64,000 nucleotides of DNA. Origin: Piscinibacter sp. XHJ-5. Lineage in GTDB: Bacteria > Pseudomonadota > Gammaproteobacteria > Burkholderiales > Burkholderiaceae_C. Shown piece by piece: positions 63,617 to 64,000 of this stretch (positions are counted from its first letter, which is position 1; each line of letters opens with the position of its first letter). Location of the stretch: assembly GCF_029855045.1 (NCBI RefSeq), contig NZ_CP123228.1:4588001-4652000 (forward strand). Reading direction: 5' to 3'. The notes beneath the pieces were generated by a model. The model made no database searches. It was not told the origin of the DNA and saw only the letters and a program-made list of their open reading frames with translations. Made by a program: the position numbers and the translations under genes.

Positions 63617-64000
63617 ATGGCCAATCTCCGGCTCGAGCTGGACATCGACAGCGACGTCTATCCGGAGCTGTACGCCAAGCTGTTGACCATCGTCACGCCG
63701 GGCGGGCGCAGCGAACGCGTGCGCCAGCTCGCGGCCAGCGGGCTCGTGTGGGAAATGCTGCGCATCGAGGGCCATGCGCCGCCCATCGCTCGCCGCCCTG
63801 CCGGCACGCAGCCATCCGCCCGGCCGGCGGTGCCGGGCTTCGTCGATCTCGCCATCGATGCGCCTGCGCCGGCGGCGGATGCCGCGCAGGCCCGGCTTCC
63901 GGTGCTCACCGACGTCCTGGAGCCCATGGCGGTGACGCCGGCACGCGAAGGCGCCGAGGAATCCGACGATCCCCCCCTGCCCGAGACGCGCCACACGCAG
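63617..64000 (+). CDS. ParR/StbB-like adaptor protein (3' end outside window)
   Basis: A frame open from ATG 63617 to the end of the window, 128 residues so far. The first 60 residues (MANLRLELDIDSDVYPELYAKLL, then RSERVRQLAASGLVWEML) look like a ribbon-helix-helix-type DNA-binding segment as in StbB/ParR partners. The remainder is Pro/Ala/Asp-rich and probably disordered, as expected of a filament-binding tail. It begins 25 bp after the ParM-like stop. It has no stop in the window. The short length of the partner makes the assignment contextual. Confidence 0.55.
   Translation, partial: MANLRLELDIDSDVYPELYAKLLTIVTPGGRSERVRQLAASGLVWEMLRIEGHAPPIARRPAGTQPSARPAVPGFVDLAIDAPAPAADAAQARLPVLTDVLEPMAVTPAREGAEESDDPPLPETRHTQ

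Overview
The window is a high-GC (roughly 70% by eye), gene-dense chromosomal segment from what looks like a betaproteobacterium of the order Burkholderiales. The family mix points to the Rubrivivax/Leptothrix/Methylibium/Rhizobacter group: a NagR-type salicylate/gentisate cluster, an mxaRSACKL set, an ssu operon, orphan Bug/TctC receptors and CTCTCCCGC-type intergenic palindromes. No rRNA or tRNA gene was seen, so this placement is inference. Both ends cut genes: an outer-membrane efflux protein at the left and a ParR/StbB-like protein at the right.

Layout. 1-7.4 kb holds envelope and transport genes: the end of a TolC/OprM-type protein, a small K+-channel-like protein, an SbmA/YddA-type ABC exporter, a flavin monooxygenase-like protein, a DUF1003 protein, a lipoprotein version of the DegQ protease and a small beta-barrel. 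7.5-13.3 kb is a catabolic cluster. A NagR/NahR-like LysR gene diverges from six minus-strand genes: ferredoxin reductase, gentisate dioxygenase, fumarylpyruvate hydrolase, salicylate 5-hydroxylase large and small subunits, and Rieske ferredoxin. Together they would convert salicylate to gentisate and then to fumarate and pyruvate. A typical maleylpyruvate isomerase is not seen. 13.4-17.4 kb carries an acyl-CoA dehydrogenase, an SDR and two glutathione transferases. 17.5-22.6 kb carries two small hypotheticals, a large winged-helix/ATPase/TPR regulator and a chemoreceptor.

22.8-28.0 kb is a tightly coupled six-gene run matching mxaR-S-A-C-K-L, the accessory genes of Ca-dependent methanol dehydrogenase, but without mxaFJGI. 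It ends in a palindromic miniature element. A periplasmic binding protein and a hybrid kinase follow (28.3-32.0 kb). 32.0-39.8 kb holds a pentapeptide-repeat protein, a DUF6494-like protein, a very unusual membrane hydrolase, and an ArsR/AHSA1/GFA/VOC group. 40.0-44.0 kb has an ECF sigma factor next to a Ser/Thr kinase with TPRs and a PQ-loop-like membrane protein. 44.1-49.6 kb is a complete ssuE-A-A-D-C-B sulfonate operon with duplicated ssuA.

49.6-56.2 kb holds an AraC regulator divergent from an MFS-oxidoreductase pair, a 272-bp multi-hairpin element, a second PQ-loop-like protein and a second winged-helix/ATPase regulator. 56.3-62.2 kb has a truncated second copy of the miniature element, an orphan Bug receptor, a TetR gene with an evident operator, and a chemoreceptor-hybrid kinase pair. 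62.5-64 kb begins a ParM-like/ParR-like partition pair. Long open frames antisense to these genes are by-products of high GC and were left out.
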